Source: AR12 sp036265915
GTDB lineage: Bacteria; Methylomirabilota; Methylomirabilia; Rokubacteriales; CSP1-6
Assembly: GCA_036265915.1 (NCBI GenBank)
Contig: DATAOC010000121.1
Location: 1-64,000 of the forward strand
DNA length: 64,000 bases
Reading direction: 5' to 3'
Position numbers and translations under genes: made by a program. Position 1 is the stretch's first letter. Each line of letters starts with the position of its first letter. Shown here piece by piece: positions 41,792 through 49,927 of this stretch. The notes under the pieces were generated by a model that worked only from the letters and a program-made list of their open reading frames with translations, had not been told where the DNA came from and searched no databases.

Positions 41792-43027
41792 TCAGCGCGA
41801 GAGCCGCTGCTTGATGCGCTCGACGGCCTGCTGCGTCTGCTCTTTGCGGCCGAACCCCGTCAGCCGGAAGTAACCCTCGCCGCTCGGACCGAATCCCGCC
41901 CCGGGCGTGCCGACCACGTGAGCCTCGTTGAGCAGCTTGTCGAAGAAACCCCACGAGTCGATGCCGGGCGGCGTCTTGATCCAGATGTACGGCGCGTTCC
42001 GCGCGCCGTACACCGTGAGACCGGTGGCTTCGAGCCCCTCGCGGATCACGCGGGCGTTGTCCATGTAGTACTCGATCGTCGCCCGCACCTGCTTCTGTCC
42101 CTCCGGGGTGTACATCGCCGCCGCGCCCTTCTGGATGATGTACGGCACGCCGTTGAACTTCGTCGACTGCCGGCGCAGCCACAGCGCGTTGAGGCTCACG
42201 AGCTCGCCGGCGGTGGAGCGGCCGTGGAGCTCCTTCGGCACCACCGTGAACGCGCAGCGCGTGCCGGTGAAGCCGGCCGTCTTCGAGAACGACCGGAACT
42301 CGACGGCAACCTCGCGCGCGCCCTCGATCTCGTAGATCGAGTGCGGGATGTCCGCGTCCTGGATGTACGCCTCGTACGCCGCGTCGTAGAGCAGCACGGC
42401 GCCGGTGCGCCGCGCCCAGTCGACCCAGCGCGCGAGCGAGGCGCGTCGAAGCACCGCGCCCGTCGGATTATTGGGAAAGCAGAGATACACGAGGTCCACC
42501 GGCCGGTCGGGCAGGGGCGGCTCGAAGCCGTTTTCCGCCACGCAGGGGAGGTACACGAGACGACGGTAGCGACCGCTGTCCTCCAGCGGACCGGCCCGTC
42601 CCGCCATCACGTTGCTGTCGACGTAGACGGGGTACACGGGATCGGTCAGCGCGACGAGGGCGTCCGCGCTGAACAGCTCCTGGAAGTTGCCGGTGTCGCT
42701 CTTGGCCCCGTCGCTGACGAAGATCTCGTCGACGGCGATGCTGACACCGCGGGCGCCGTAGTCGTGTCTGGCGATGAGCTCGGTGAGGAACTCGTAGCCG
42801 GGCTCCGGTCCGTAGCCCCGGAACGTCTCCGCGCGCGCCATGTCTTCCACCGCGTCGTGAAGCCCGCGGATGATCGCGGGCGGCAACGGCTGCGTGACGT
42901 CGCCGATGCCGAGGCGGATGATGTTCGCCTCCGGATGCGCCGCCTGGAATGCCTTCACCCTCCGGGCGATCTCGGTGAACAGGTAACTGCTCTTGAGCCC
43001 TAGGTAGTGGTCGTTGATCCTCGCCAC
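41792..43027 (-). CDS. dapL: LL-diaminopimelate aminotransferase
   Basis: A 411-residue class I/II aminotransferase that makes LL-DAP directly from tetrahydrodipicolinate and glutamate. The opening RINDHYLGLKSSYLFTEIARRV, RLGIGDVTQPLP, GYGPEPGYEFL, FPNNPTGAVL and the Schiff-base Lys249 in SFSKTAGFTGTR are DapL hallmarks and differ from alanine or aspartate enzymes. GTG 43027 is preceded by AGGGGAGAG. The 411-residue length equals plant and chlamydial DapL. Its presence, with no dapD/dapE visible, points to the aminotransferase variant of lysine synthesis. Confidence 0.95.
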   Translation of the reverse strand: MARINDHYLGLKSSYLFTEIARRVKAFQAAHPEANIIRLGIGDVTQPLPPAIIRGLHDAVEDMARAETFRGYGPEPGYEFLTELIARHDYGARGVSIAVDEIFVSDGAKSDTGNFQELFSADALVALTDPVYPVYVDSNVMAGRAGPLEDSGRYRRLVYLPCVAENGFEPPLPDRPVDLVYLCFPNNPTGAVLRRASLARWVDWARRTGAVLLYDAAYEAYIQDADIPHSIYEIEGAREVAVEFRSFSKTAGFTGTRCAFTVVPKELHGRSTAGELVSLNALWLRRQSTKFNGVPYIIQKGAAAMYTPEGQKQVRATIEYYMDNARVIREGLEATGLTVYGARNAPYIWIKTPPGIDSWGFFDKLLNEAHVVGTPGAGFGPSGEGYFRLTGFGRKEQTQQAVERIKQRLSR

Positions 43028-43058
43028 GGCGCTCTCCCCTGTCGCTGGCAGTGCCGCG

Positions 43059-43067
43059 ATTCTAGCA
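43059..43067 (-). promoter_or_regulatory. Extended -10 promoter for dapL
   Basis: On the minus strand the sequence reads TGCTAGAAT, an extended -10 (TGnTATAAT type) whose hexamer overlaps the comEC stop codon. No -35 is evident. Transcription would begin about 25 bases before the dapL GTG. This would let dapL be expressed apart from the competence genes upstream. Confidence 0.5.
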
Positions 43068-45320
43068 AACCGACTCCGGGTCGAGGCAGAGGCGCTCGAC
43101 CCGGCGATCGGCCCAGCGGGTGATGCTCAGTGATCGGCCGTCGGTCTCGATCAGGATGGCGCCGTCCCGATCCGTCCGGTAGACGCGGGCGCCGGCGGCG
43201 GCCAGGCGGGCCAGCGTACCGGGGTCCGGATGTCCATACGCGTTTCGCGCGCCGACGGAGACGACGGCCAGCGCGGGGCGCACCGCCGCGAGAAAGGCCG
43301 GCGTGCTCGACGTGGCGCCGCCGTGATGCGCGACCTTCAGCACGGTGGCCGCCAGCGGCGCACGGGCTGCGACGAGCGCGTGCTCGGCCGCCGTCTCGAT
43401 GTCGGAGGCGAGCAGGATCGACGCCAGGCCGAGCTCGACACGGAGGACGAGCGCGTGGTCGTTGGTGCGCCGGCTGTCCGTGTCCACGGTGAGCGGCGTG
43501 AGCCAGGCGCCGCCGAACGCGCGGGGGGTCTGCGCTTCCCATGGCTCGCGCACGCCGATCAGTCGCTGCACCGCGCCCATCCCGCCCGCATGATCGATGT
43601 CGGCGTGCGTGGTGAGCGCCGCCTCGAGTCGCAGGACGCCGCGGTTCCACAGAAACGGCGCCACGACCCGCTCGCCCACGTCGAGACGCCACGGCCCGCC
43701 GGTCCCTGCGTCCACGACCATGGCACGGCCATCCGGCGCCTGGATGACGATCGCATCGCCCTGGCCGACGTCGAGCACGGTGACGCGAAGCGTGCCCGGC
43801 GACGGCGCCATCATCGGCCAGGCCCATAACGCGACGGCGCCGCCGAGCAGCGCGACGGCCACGCTCGCCACGCGGCGACCTCGGCGCGCGTCGTCGCGCA
43901 TGTGCCAGGCGGCGAGCGCCAACGCGAGTCCGGCCACATAGCACGCGCAGCTCGCTGGCCCCGGGGCGGGAAGGTGCATGGTGGCGCCGGGGATCGCCGC
44001 CGCCAGCGCCACCACGCCGCGGAGCGCGAGGAGCACCGGCCACACGGTGCCGAATGCCGCCGTCGCGAGCCAGTCCGTGACGGCGGCAGCGGCCACGCCG
44101 AGCAGACCGAGCACCGTGGCGACGCCGGCCAGCGGCACGACGGCGAGGTTGGCCACGACCCCGATCGTCGACAGCTGGTTGAAGTGCACGAGCGCGATCG
44201 GCAGCACCGCGAGCTGGGCGGCCACGCTGACGCCCAGCGCGCCCGTCACGAGGCCGCGCGGCAGGGGTGCGGCCACGATCCCGGCCGTGGCGGCGAACGA
44301 GAGCTGGAAGCCCGGGTCGAGCAGATCGCCCGGACGTGCGGCCAGGATGAGGAGCGCGGCGATCGCCAGGCTGTTCGTCACGGACGCCTGGCGCTCGAGC
44401 ACGACCGCCGTCAGCACGAGTACCGCCATGATGGTCGCGCGAAGCACCGAAGGCTCCGGCCCGACGACGGCCGCGAATCCGAGGACGGCGGCGATGGCCG
44501 CGGCTGCGGCCGCGCGCTGTGAGGCGCCGACCCCGCGCAGCAGCGTCCACACGGCGCCCGCGAGCAGCGCGACGTTGAAGCCGGAGACGGCGAGCACGTG
44601 ATAGACGCCGGCGCGCCGGAAGGCGTCGTCGATCTCCGGCGGCAGATCGCTCCGCTCGCCGAGCAGCAATCCGCCGAGCAGCGCCGCGGAGGCGGGCGGC
44701 AGCCGTTCCGCCATGGCGTCGAGCGCGGCGCGTCGGGCGCGCGCGGGCCAGGGGGCGGCCGGTGCGTCGAGGGCCACGACACGCTCGGCGCGCGCGTTGC
44801 CGGTGACGTGAACGCCGGCACGGGCGAGACGCTCGGCGCTGTCGACGCCGCCGGGATTGCGAAACCCGACGGGTCGATCGAGCCGCGCGTCGACCACGAC
44901 GCGCTGGCCTTCCACCAGCGGCGGCAACACGCCGTACACCGCGATCGGCAGCCGTCCCGAGCGCGTGACGTCGTCGACGCGCTCCACGTCGATCACGAGC
45001 CGGCTGCGATCCGCCGCCCGGCGCATCGGCATCTCCGCGAGCCGTCCTTCGACGCGGGCCGACATTGGGACGTCGAGGCGTCCGACGTCGGCGGAGGGTA
45101 ACGGCGCCGGTAGCGCGCGGAGCGCACCGAGGGCGGCGACCGCCGCCAGCAGTGGACCGATCGCGTGGCCGGCATGGCCGACGACCAGCACCAGCGTCGC
45201 CGATGCCACCGCCGCGACGGTGATGGCGGCGACACCACGCGCGCTGGTCCATGGCGCCACCGCGATCCCGGCTGCGAACGCCGCGGCCACGGGCGCCAGC
45301 GGCATCGCCAGCCGCGTCAC
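43062..45320 (-). CDS. comEC: DNA internalization-related competence protein ComEC/Rec2
   Basis: A 752-residue polytopic membrane protein forming the inner-membrane channel for transforming DNA. The N-terminal region is hydrophobic, followed by a soluble OB-like part. The competence domain has ALLGGLLLGERSDLPPEIDDAFRRAGVYHVLAVSGFNVALLAG. The C-terminal metallo-beta-lactamase domain has VTVLDVGQGDAIVIQ, THADIDHAGG (about 571-580) and AHHGG (about 665). GTG 45320 overlaps the comEA stop. Longer upstream-open sequence is an antisense shadow of the sensor gene and was not used. Confidence 0.93.
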   Translation of the reverse strand: MTRLAMPLAPVAAAFAAGIAVAPWTSARGVAAITVAAVASATLVLVVGHAGHAIGPLLAAVAALGALRALPAPLPSADVGRLDVPMSARVEGRLAEMPMRRAADRSRLVIDVERVDDVTRSGRLPIAVYGVLPPLVEGQRVVVDARLDRPVGFRNPGGVDSAERLARAGVHVTGNARAERVVALDAPAAPWPARARRAALDAMAERLPPASAALLGGLLLGERSDLPPEIDDAFRRAGVYHVLAVSGFNVALLAGAVWTLLRGVGASQRAAAAAAIAAVLGFAAVVGPEPSVLRATIMAVLVLTAVVLERQASVTNSLAIAALLILAARPGDLLDPGFQLSFAATAGIVAAPLPRGLVTGALGVSVAAQLAVLPIALVHFNQLSTIGVVANLAVVPLAGVATVLGLLGVAAAAVTDWLATAAFGTVWPVLLALRGVVALAAAIPGATMHLPAPGPASCACYVAGLALALAAWHMRDDARRGRRVASVAVALLGGAVALWAWPMMAPSPGTLRVTVLDVGQGDAIVIQAPDGRAMVVDAGTGGPWRLDVGERVVAPFLWNRGVLRLEAALTTHADIDHAGGMGAVQRLIGVREPWEAQTPRAFGGAWLTPLTVDTDSRRTNDHALVLRVELGLASILLASDIETAAEHALVAARAPLAATVLKVAHHGGATSSTPAFLAAVRPALAVVSVGARNAYGHPDPGTLARLAAAGARVYRTDRDGAILIETDGRSLSITRWADRRVERLCLDPESVC

Positions 45321-45739
45321 GGTGGCCGGGTGACGGCGACGAGGTGCCGCAGTCGAGCGAGCGTGGCGCGGCCGATGCCGCGAACGCGGCGCAAGTCGTC
45401 GACGGCAGCGAAGGGGCCACTGCGCATGCGGCTCTCCACGATCCGCGTGGCCAGGCCGTGGCTCACGCCCGGCAGGCGATCGAGGTCGTCGACGCTGGCG
45501 TCGTTCAGCTCGAGGGGCGTCGCCGGCGCGTCGAGCTGCCGCGGAGGTCGGGGCGCCGCGGGCGGCCGCGGGACGGCGTACCGCGGCTCGGCGGCCGGTG
45601 CCGGCGCGTGGTCGAAGGTCTCGAGACGATCCGTCAGCTCGGCGTGCGTCCGTCGCCAGCGATCGATGCCGAGGCCGGCACCGGCCACGAGGACGACACC
45701 GAGGAGGAGAACGAGCTGGCGGCGTGTGTAGCGATCCAC
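45317..45739 (-). CDS. ComEA-like helix-hairpin-helix DNA-binding protein
   Basis: A 140-residue protein with one N-terminal membrane segment (about 8-26), a proline/alanine-rich linker and a C-terminal helix-hairpin-helix domain. The HhH part reads LELNDASVDDLDRLPGVSHGLATRIVESR and DLRRVRGIGRATLARLRHL. This layout is that of ComEA, the periplasmic DNA receptor that hands DNA to ComEC, encoded next. GTG at 45739 is the start; no strong ribosome site is seen. The linker is shorter than in Bacillus ComEA. Confidence 0.88.
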   Translation of the reverse strand: MDRYTRRQLVLLLGVVLVAGAGLGIDRWRRTHAELTDRLETFDHAPAPAAEPRYAVPRPPAAPRPPRQLDAPATPLELNDASVDDLDRLPGVSHGLATRIVESRMRSGPFAAVDDLRRVRGIGRATLARLRHLVAVTRPP

Positions 45740-45817
45740 GTGGTGACGATGGCACGCGCGCGAGTCGCCCGCCAGAGTGGAAGAATCGAGACGCTCGGGT
45801 GTCGCCTGGCGGCGACG

Positions 45818-47773
45818 CTAGGCGAGCAGCGGCAGTCGCATGCGGACGGTCCGGGTGCCATCCTCCGCGCGCGTCATCGTTGCGGTCCCGCCGTGCAGCT
45901 CGACGAGACGGCGCACGATCGCGAGCCGCATGCCGGCCAGGAGTCCTCCGGACGCCGGGCCGGTGCTGACGGACAGCACGGCGAATCCCGCGTCGCGCGC
46001 CAGCCCGACGCGAACTCGCCCATCGGTCGGCGCCACGCGCAGCGCGCCCTCGAGAAGGCGCTGGCAGACCTGGCGCAAGCGGCGCTCGTCCCCGCTGACG
46101 CGCACGTGGTTCAAATCGTTGGCGCCGTCGTGCAGCTCGATCCCGACGTTCTTGGCGCGCGCTTCCGCGGTCACCGCGCGCGCCGCGGCCTGCACGACCT
46201 CGACGAGGGACAGCGGTGCGCGGGCGAGCTCGAGCGCGCCGCTCACGAGGCGGGCCGACAGCCGCAGCAGCTCGCGCGTCTCGCGGCGGCGCCGGCGCTC
46301 GTCGACCGCGACCGCGGCGCGGCGCGCCAGCTCGCTCGCGAGCCTGACGTCGTCGTCCTCGAAGCGCCGCTGGCCGTGGGCGCGGACCAGCGTCATCGCA
46401 CCCAGCACGCGCCGCCGCGCGACGAGTGGGACGCACACGTACCCGCCGACACCGAGCTGCGCGAGCACCGCGCGCTCGTCCGATCCGCCCCGCGTCTCGA
46501 GCTCGCCGACCGCCGCGCCGGCGGGACACCACTGCGCACTGCGCTCGCGCAGCGCGCGCGCCAGCGCCCCGCTCGCCGCAGGCGCCGATGCCAGCGTGCC
46601 GAGCAGCGGTGCCGCGGCCCGCTCGGCGTCGGCATCGCGATGGGCGAGGGTGACACGCCGGTAGCCGCCGTCGCGCTCGCGCAGGTCGACGACGCACCAG
46701 TCGGCCACGAGCGGCACCGCCAGCCGGGCGACGGCGTCGAGCGCCGAGGCCGGCGTGCGCGCGTTGAACAGTGCGGTGGTGGCGTCGGCCAGGAACGCGG
46801 TCCGCTGCCTGATCCGCTGCGCGTGGTCGTGCAGGCGCGCGTTGCGGATGGCGGTGCCGACGCGATCGCCCACGAGTTGCAGCAGCCGCGCTTCCTCGGC
46901 GGTGAATGCGCGCTGTCCCCGTCGGGCGGCGTGGACGATGCCGACGAAATCGCCGTCCGCGGACAGCCAGACGCGCACCTGCGACCGCACCCGTGAGTCG
47001 CGCAGCGCCGGGATGTCCAGCTCGGTGGCGGGATCGTCGACGACCAGCGGCTCACCGCCGGCCGCGATGCGTCCGGTCAGGTCGCCGTTGATCGGCACCC
47101 GCAGGGCGACGGTGAGGTCGGGCTCGAGGCCGATGGCGCCGGCCACGGCCAGATGGGCGCCGTCGTCCGTCGGCAGCAGGATCACCGTGGTGTCCGCCTC
47201 GACGACGTCGCGGATGCGCTCGAGGATCGTCTTGACGAGCTCGTCGAGACTGCGGTGGGTGAGCGCGGCCTCGGTGATCGACCACAGGCGCTGCACCATG
47301 CCGACCGCGGCCTCCACCTCGGCTCGGGCCATCTGCTCGCGCAGCAGCAGCTCGTCGCGCTCCTGCTCGAGTCGCTTCTGCTCGGTGACGTCGACCATGA
47401 GCCCGCGCAGCCGACCGGACTCCGTGCGATGCACGCGGTCGCGCAGCCAGACGATGCGCCCATCGGCGGCCGTCGCGCGGAACTCGTGATCGACCACACC
47501 CGCCCCGCGCGCGGCGTCCGCGTAGGCGGCGTGCGCGCGCTCGCGATCGCGCGCGTCGATCAGCGTCGAGGAGAAATCCCGGGCGGCCAGCCAGCGCTCG
47601 ATGGGATGGCCCAGCAGCTCTTCGGCGCGACGGCTGACGAAGGTGAAGCGCTGCGTCGCCGGCTCGAGCTCCCATACGATGCCGTCGACGTCGTGAACGA
47701 GGTCCCGGAAGCGGCGCTCTGCCAATTCGCTGGTGCCCGACGCGCGAGGAAGCGTGAACCGGAACGCGCTCAT
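45818..47773 (-). CDS. PAS-GAF-GAF sensor protein with HATPase-like end, H-box not found
   Basis: A 651-residue soluble sensor. A PAS/PAC domain (about 20-140, with LVHDVDGIVWELEP and RLRGLMVDVTEQKRLEQE) is followed by two GAF domains (about 165-320 and 340-490). The last 160 residues resemble a histidine-kinase ATPase: GDERRLRQVCQRLLEGAL, then GGLLAGMRLAIVRRLVELHGGTATM. Between them the usual SHELRTP phosphoacceptor helix is missing; only ETRELLRLSARLVSGALELARAPLSL is found. It may be a degenerate kinase or a partner-phosphorylating protein. ATG 47773 is preferred over 47866, which would overlap the next gene. Confidence 0.72.
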   Translation of the reverse strand: MSAFRFTLPRASGTSELAERRFRDLVHDVDGIVWELEPATQRFTFVSRRAEELLGHPIERWLAARDFSSTLIDARDRERAHAAYADAARGAGVVDHEFRATAADGRIVWLRDRVHRTESGRLRGLMVDVTEQKRLEQERDELLLREQMARAEVEAAVGMVQRLWSITEAALTHRSLDELVKTILERIRDVVEADTTVILLPTDDGAHLAVAGAIGLEPDLTVALRVPINGDLTGRIAAGGEPLVVDDPATELDIPALRDSRVRSQVRVWLSADGDFVGIVHAARRGQRAFTAEEARLLQLVGDRVGTAIRNARLHDHAQRIRQRTAFLADATTALFNARTPASALDAVARLAVPLVADWCVVDLRERDGGYRRVTLAHRDADAERAAAPLLGTLASAPAASGALARALRERSAQWCPAGAAVGELETRGGSDERAVLAQLGVGGYVCVPLVARRRVLGAMTLVRAHGQRRFEDDDVRLASELARRAAVAVDERRRRRETRELLRLSARLVSGALELARAPLSLVEVVQAAARAVTAEARAKNVGIELHDGANDLNHVRVSGDERRLRQVCQRLLEGALRVAPTDGRVRVGLARDAGFAVLSVSTGPASGGLLAGMRLAIVRRLVELHGGTATMTRAEDGTRTVRMRLPLLA

Positions 47774-47787
47774 TGTCGAGTGCGAAC

Positions 47788-47806
47788 GTGGCAAGGCACG
47801 TGCCAC
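47788..47806. repeat. Inverted repeat upstream of the sensor gene
   Basis: GTGGCA and TGCCAC flank a 7-base spacer; the inner part contains the perfect 10-base palindrome GGCACGTGCC (47795-47804). It lies 15 bases before the sensor gene's ATG on the minus strand. Size and position suit a dimeric regulator site. No regulator can be named. Confidence 0.4.
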
Positions 47807-47820
47807 ACGCGCAGTTGTAA

Positions 47821-47830
47821 AAAGCGCTTT
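47821..47830. repeat. AAAGCGCTTT palindrome at the 3' end of the bicupin gene
   Basis: A perfect 10-base palindrome overlapping the bicupin gene's stop region and lying 48 bases upstream of the sensor start. It is preceded by TTGTAA on the plus strand. It may be an operator or simply the tail of a weak terminator. Function unknown. Confidence 0.3.
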
Positions 47831-48725
47831 AACCGTCGGTGTATGCGAAGCCCATCGTGCGCGCATGGTAGTGCAGCCCGCCGTCCTGGACGATCAGAAA
47901 CAGCGCGAGCTCGTCGCCGTCGTTGTGGTGCGAGTGCGACGCGCCGGGCGGCGTGATCATCGTGGCGAACCGTTGCCACTCCATGCGTCGCCCGTCCACG
48001 CGGGAGTGGCACCGCGCGCCCTGGACGATGAGCGTGACGGCCACGGCGTTGTGACGGTGCGGGCGCTGTCCTTCTCCGGGCAGCAGCGAGTTCATCGCCA
48101 GCGTGAGCGACGGCAGACACGTACGCTCGCGCTCCAGCGCGGTTTGGCTCAGCGTGACGGCCTTCCCCGTCGCCGTCTGCTCCGCGGGCAGCCGGTGGAT
48201 GCGCTCGAGCTCGCGACGGATGTCAGCCGCGGGATAGTGGACGGCGACGACGCTGGCGGTGCCCGGTGCGGGGGGCCGCGCTCGCTCGAACGCGAGCGCC
48301 GGCTCGTTGGTCACCACCCAGAGCGCGCAGTCCTCGCCCCCTGCGGCGTGCACCGCGTCGATGCCGCCGGGCAGGCAGAAGGCGTCGCCGGCGGCCCAGC
48401 CGAACGCATCGCTGCCTTGCGTCGTCTCGCCCCGGCCGGCGATGACGTAGTAGATCTCGCCGCTTGCGGCGAAGCGTGTGGCCAGCGTCTCGCCGGCCCG
48501 GATTCGCGCGTAGCGCGCCAGGAGCAGCGGCGTGGTCGCGGCGAAGTCGACGCCGAGGTCGGTCTTGAGGTCCAGGGGAATCAGGCCGGTCGGTGCGGTC
48601 GCGTCCAGGGCGGCATCGCGCTCGGCGGTGAACGTCCGCGCCGGCACGGGCGACCGCTTGATGTTGAAGCCGTCGGCCGACGAATAGTACAGCGCGCGAC
48701 GCATGTCAGGGCGCTCCGGTGCCAT
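47829..48725 (-). CDS. Double-cupin protein, gentisate/1-hydroxy-2-naphthoate dioxygenase-like
   Basis: A 298-residue bicupin. The first barrel has EIYYVIAGRGETTQG and AAGDAFCLPGG. The second has LLPGEGQRPHRHNAVAVTLIVQG and later ITPPGASHSHHNDGDELALFL, giving several histidines that can bind Fe(II). Gentisate 1,2-dioxygenase relatives share this arrangement, but the first barrel lacks a clear His pair here. ATG 48725 is chosen because GGAGG sits just before it; the upstream in-frame GTG 48776 has no such site. A metabolic or sugar-binding role is equally possible. It follows the zinc dehydrogenase gene. Confidence 0.7.
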   Translation of the reverse strand: MAPERPDMRRALYYSSADGFNIKRSPVPARTFTAERDAALDATAPTGLIPLDLKTDLGVDFAATTPLLLARYARIRAGETLATRFAASGEIYYVIAGRGETTQGSDAFGWAAGDAFCLPGGIDAVHAAGGEDCALWVVTNEPALAFERARPPAPGTASVVAVHYPAADIRRELERIHRLPAEQTATGKAVTLSQTALERERTCLPSLTLAMNSLLPGEGQRPHRHNAVAVTLIVQGARCHSRVDGRRMEWQRFATMITPPGASHSHHNDGDELALFLIVQDGGLHYHARTMGFAYTDG

Positions 48726-48730
48726 CGCGG

Positions 48731-48735
48731 CCTCC
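48731..48735 (-). promoter_or_regulatory. Ribosome binding site deciding the bicupin start
   Basis: On the minus strand GGAGG lies five bases upstream of the ATG at 48725. It argues against the longer GTG-initiated form from 48776, which lacks any purine-rich site. Confidence 0.7.
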
Positions 48736-48797
48736 GCCTGTGAACCGAATGGGTGCACATGGGAACTCGCTTGCACGCTGGCGTCGCATCGTCCGCG

Positions 48798-49913
48798 TCA
48801 CGGGACGAGCGCGGCGCGGCTGATCGACGTCGTCTCGCGGTTGTGCCACTCGGACTCGGTGAAGGCCTTGTTGATCTGCTCGAGCGGGTACTTGTGCGAG
48901 ATCAGCCGCTCGAACGGAAACCGCTCACGATTCCGGACGAGGAAGTCGAGGGCGCGGGGAATCACCCACGCGTCGTACATGATCACGCCGACGATCTTCT
49001 TGGCGCCCCAGACCAGCTGCGCCGGCTCGAAGTCGAGCTTCGCGCCGCGGGAGATGGTGCCGATCTCGAGATAGGTCCCACCGGGCCGCAGCATGTCGAT
49101 GCCTTCCGGGATCACCTCGGGGAAGCCGACGAAGTCGCAGGCCACGTCGGCGCCCATGCCGCCCGTCCACTTGCGGACCAGCGCGACGCGGTCCTTCCGC
49201 TCGGTGATCTCCTTGACGTTGATCACGTGGTCGGCGCCGAATGCGCGCGCCAGCTCGAGCCGCCCCGGCAGCTGGTCGACCACGATGACGGTGGCCGCGC
49301 CCATGTCCTTGGCCACCGCCGCCGCCTGCACGCCGAGACCGCCGGCGCCCTGGATGACCACGCTGCCACCGAACTCCAGCTTGACCTCGTGCAAGCCGAA
49401 GATGACCTGCGACAGCGCGCAGTTCACCGGGGACACGAGCTCGTCCGCCAGCGCGTCGGGGACGCCGAAGATGGCCCCGCCCGGCCGCAGATAGTAGTAC
49501 TCCGCGAACGCGCCGTTGAAGTGCGGGAACTCCGAGGGGCCGCGCGGCCGCTCGATCTTCGCCGGGCAGGCCGCCGGCTGCTTGTTCAGGCAGACGTAGC
49601 ACCGGCCGCACGGGTAGAAATAGGTGTACGCGACACGATCGCCCTCGCGCAGCGGCCGGCCGAGCGAGTCGGTCTTGACGTTCTTGCCGAGCTTGGCCAC
49701 GCGTCCCATCATCTCGTGGCCGAAGATCCAGCCGTCCTCCGGTAGCCGCAGCGGCGCGTCCCCCCGCCAGAAGTGCAGATCGGAGCCGCACACGTTGGCG
49801 AGCGACACCTTGATGAGCACCGCGTCCGGCTCGATCTCCGGCAGCTTGACGTCTCGGATCTCGAACGGCTTGCCCGGTCCGAAGAACACCGCGGCCTTGC
49901 CCGTGCTGGCCAT
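48798..49913 (-). CDS. Zinc-dependent medium-chain alcohol dehydrogenase
   Basis: A 371-residue MDR-family dehydrogenase. Catalytic zinc ligands are Cys42 (NVCGSDLHF) and the His66-Glu67 pair in FGHEMMG. The structural zinc is held by C102, C105, C108 and C116 in PCGRCYVCLNKQPAAC. The nucleotide fold has VVIQGAGGLGVQAAAVAKDMGA. The start ATG 49913 is set by an AAGGAG nearby and removes a low-complexity extension. Threonine-, sorbitol- or formaldehyde-type dehydrogenases are all possible; the neighbour lysC would fit a threonine or polyol theme but does not prove it. Confidence 0.88.
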   Translation of the reverse strand: MASTGKAAVFFGPGKPFEIRDVKLPEIEPDAVLIKVSLANVCGSDLHFWRGDAPLRLPEDGWIFGHEMMGRVAKLGKNVKTDSLGRPLREGDRVAYTYFYPCGRCYVCLNKQPAACPAKIERPRGPSEFPHFNGAFAEYYYLRPGGAIFGVPDALADELVSPVNCALSQVIFGLHEVKLEFGGSVVIQGAGGLGVQAAAVAKDMGAATVIVVDQLPGRLELARAFGADHVINVKEITERKDRVALVRKWTGGMGADVACDFVGFPEVIPEGIDMLRPGGTYLEIGTISRGAKLDFEPAQLVWGAKKIVGVIMYDAWVIPRALDFLVRNRERFPFERLISHKYPLEQINKAFTESEWHNRETTSISRAALVP

Positions 49914-49921
49914 GAACGCTG

Positions 49922-49927
49922 CTCCTT
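49922..49927 (-). promoter_or_regulatory. Ribosome binding site of the zinc dehydrogenase gene
   Basis: AAGGAG on the minus strand, eight bases before ATG 49913 and directly after the lysC stop codon. It decides the start and shows that lysC and the dehydrogenase gene are read from one message. Confidence 0.7.

Noticed and set aside
45251..46996. A plus-strand open frame of 581 codons opposite comEC, comEA and the sensor gene
   Set aside because: No homology by eye, and the minus strand holds genes with full motifs.
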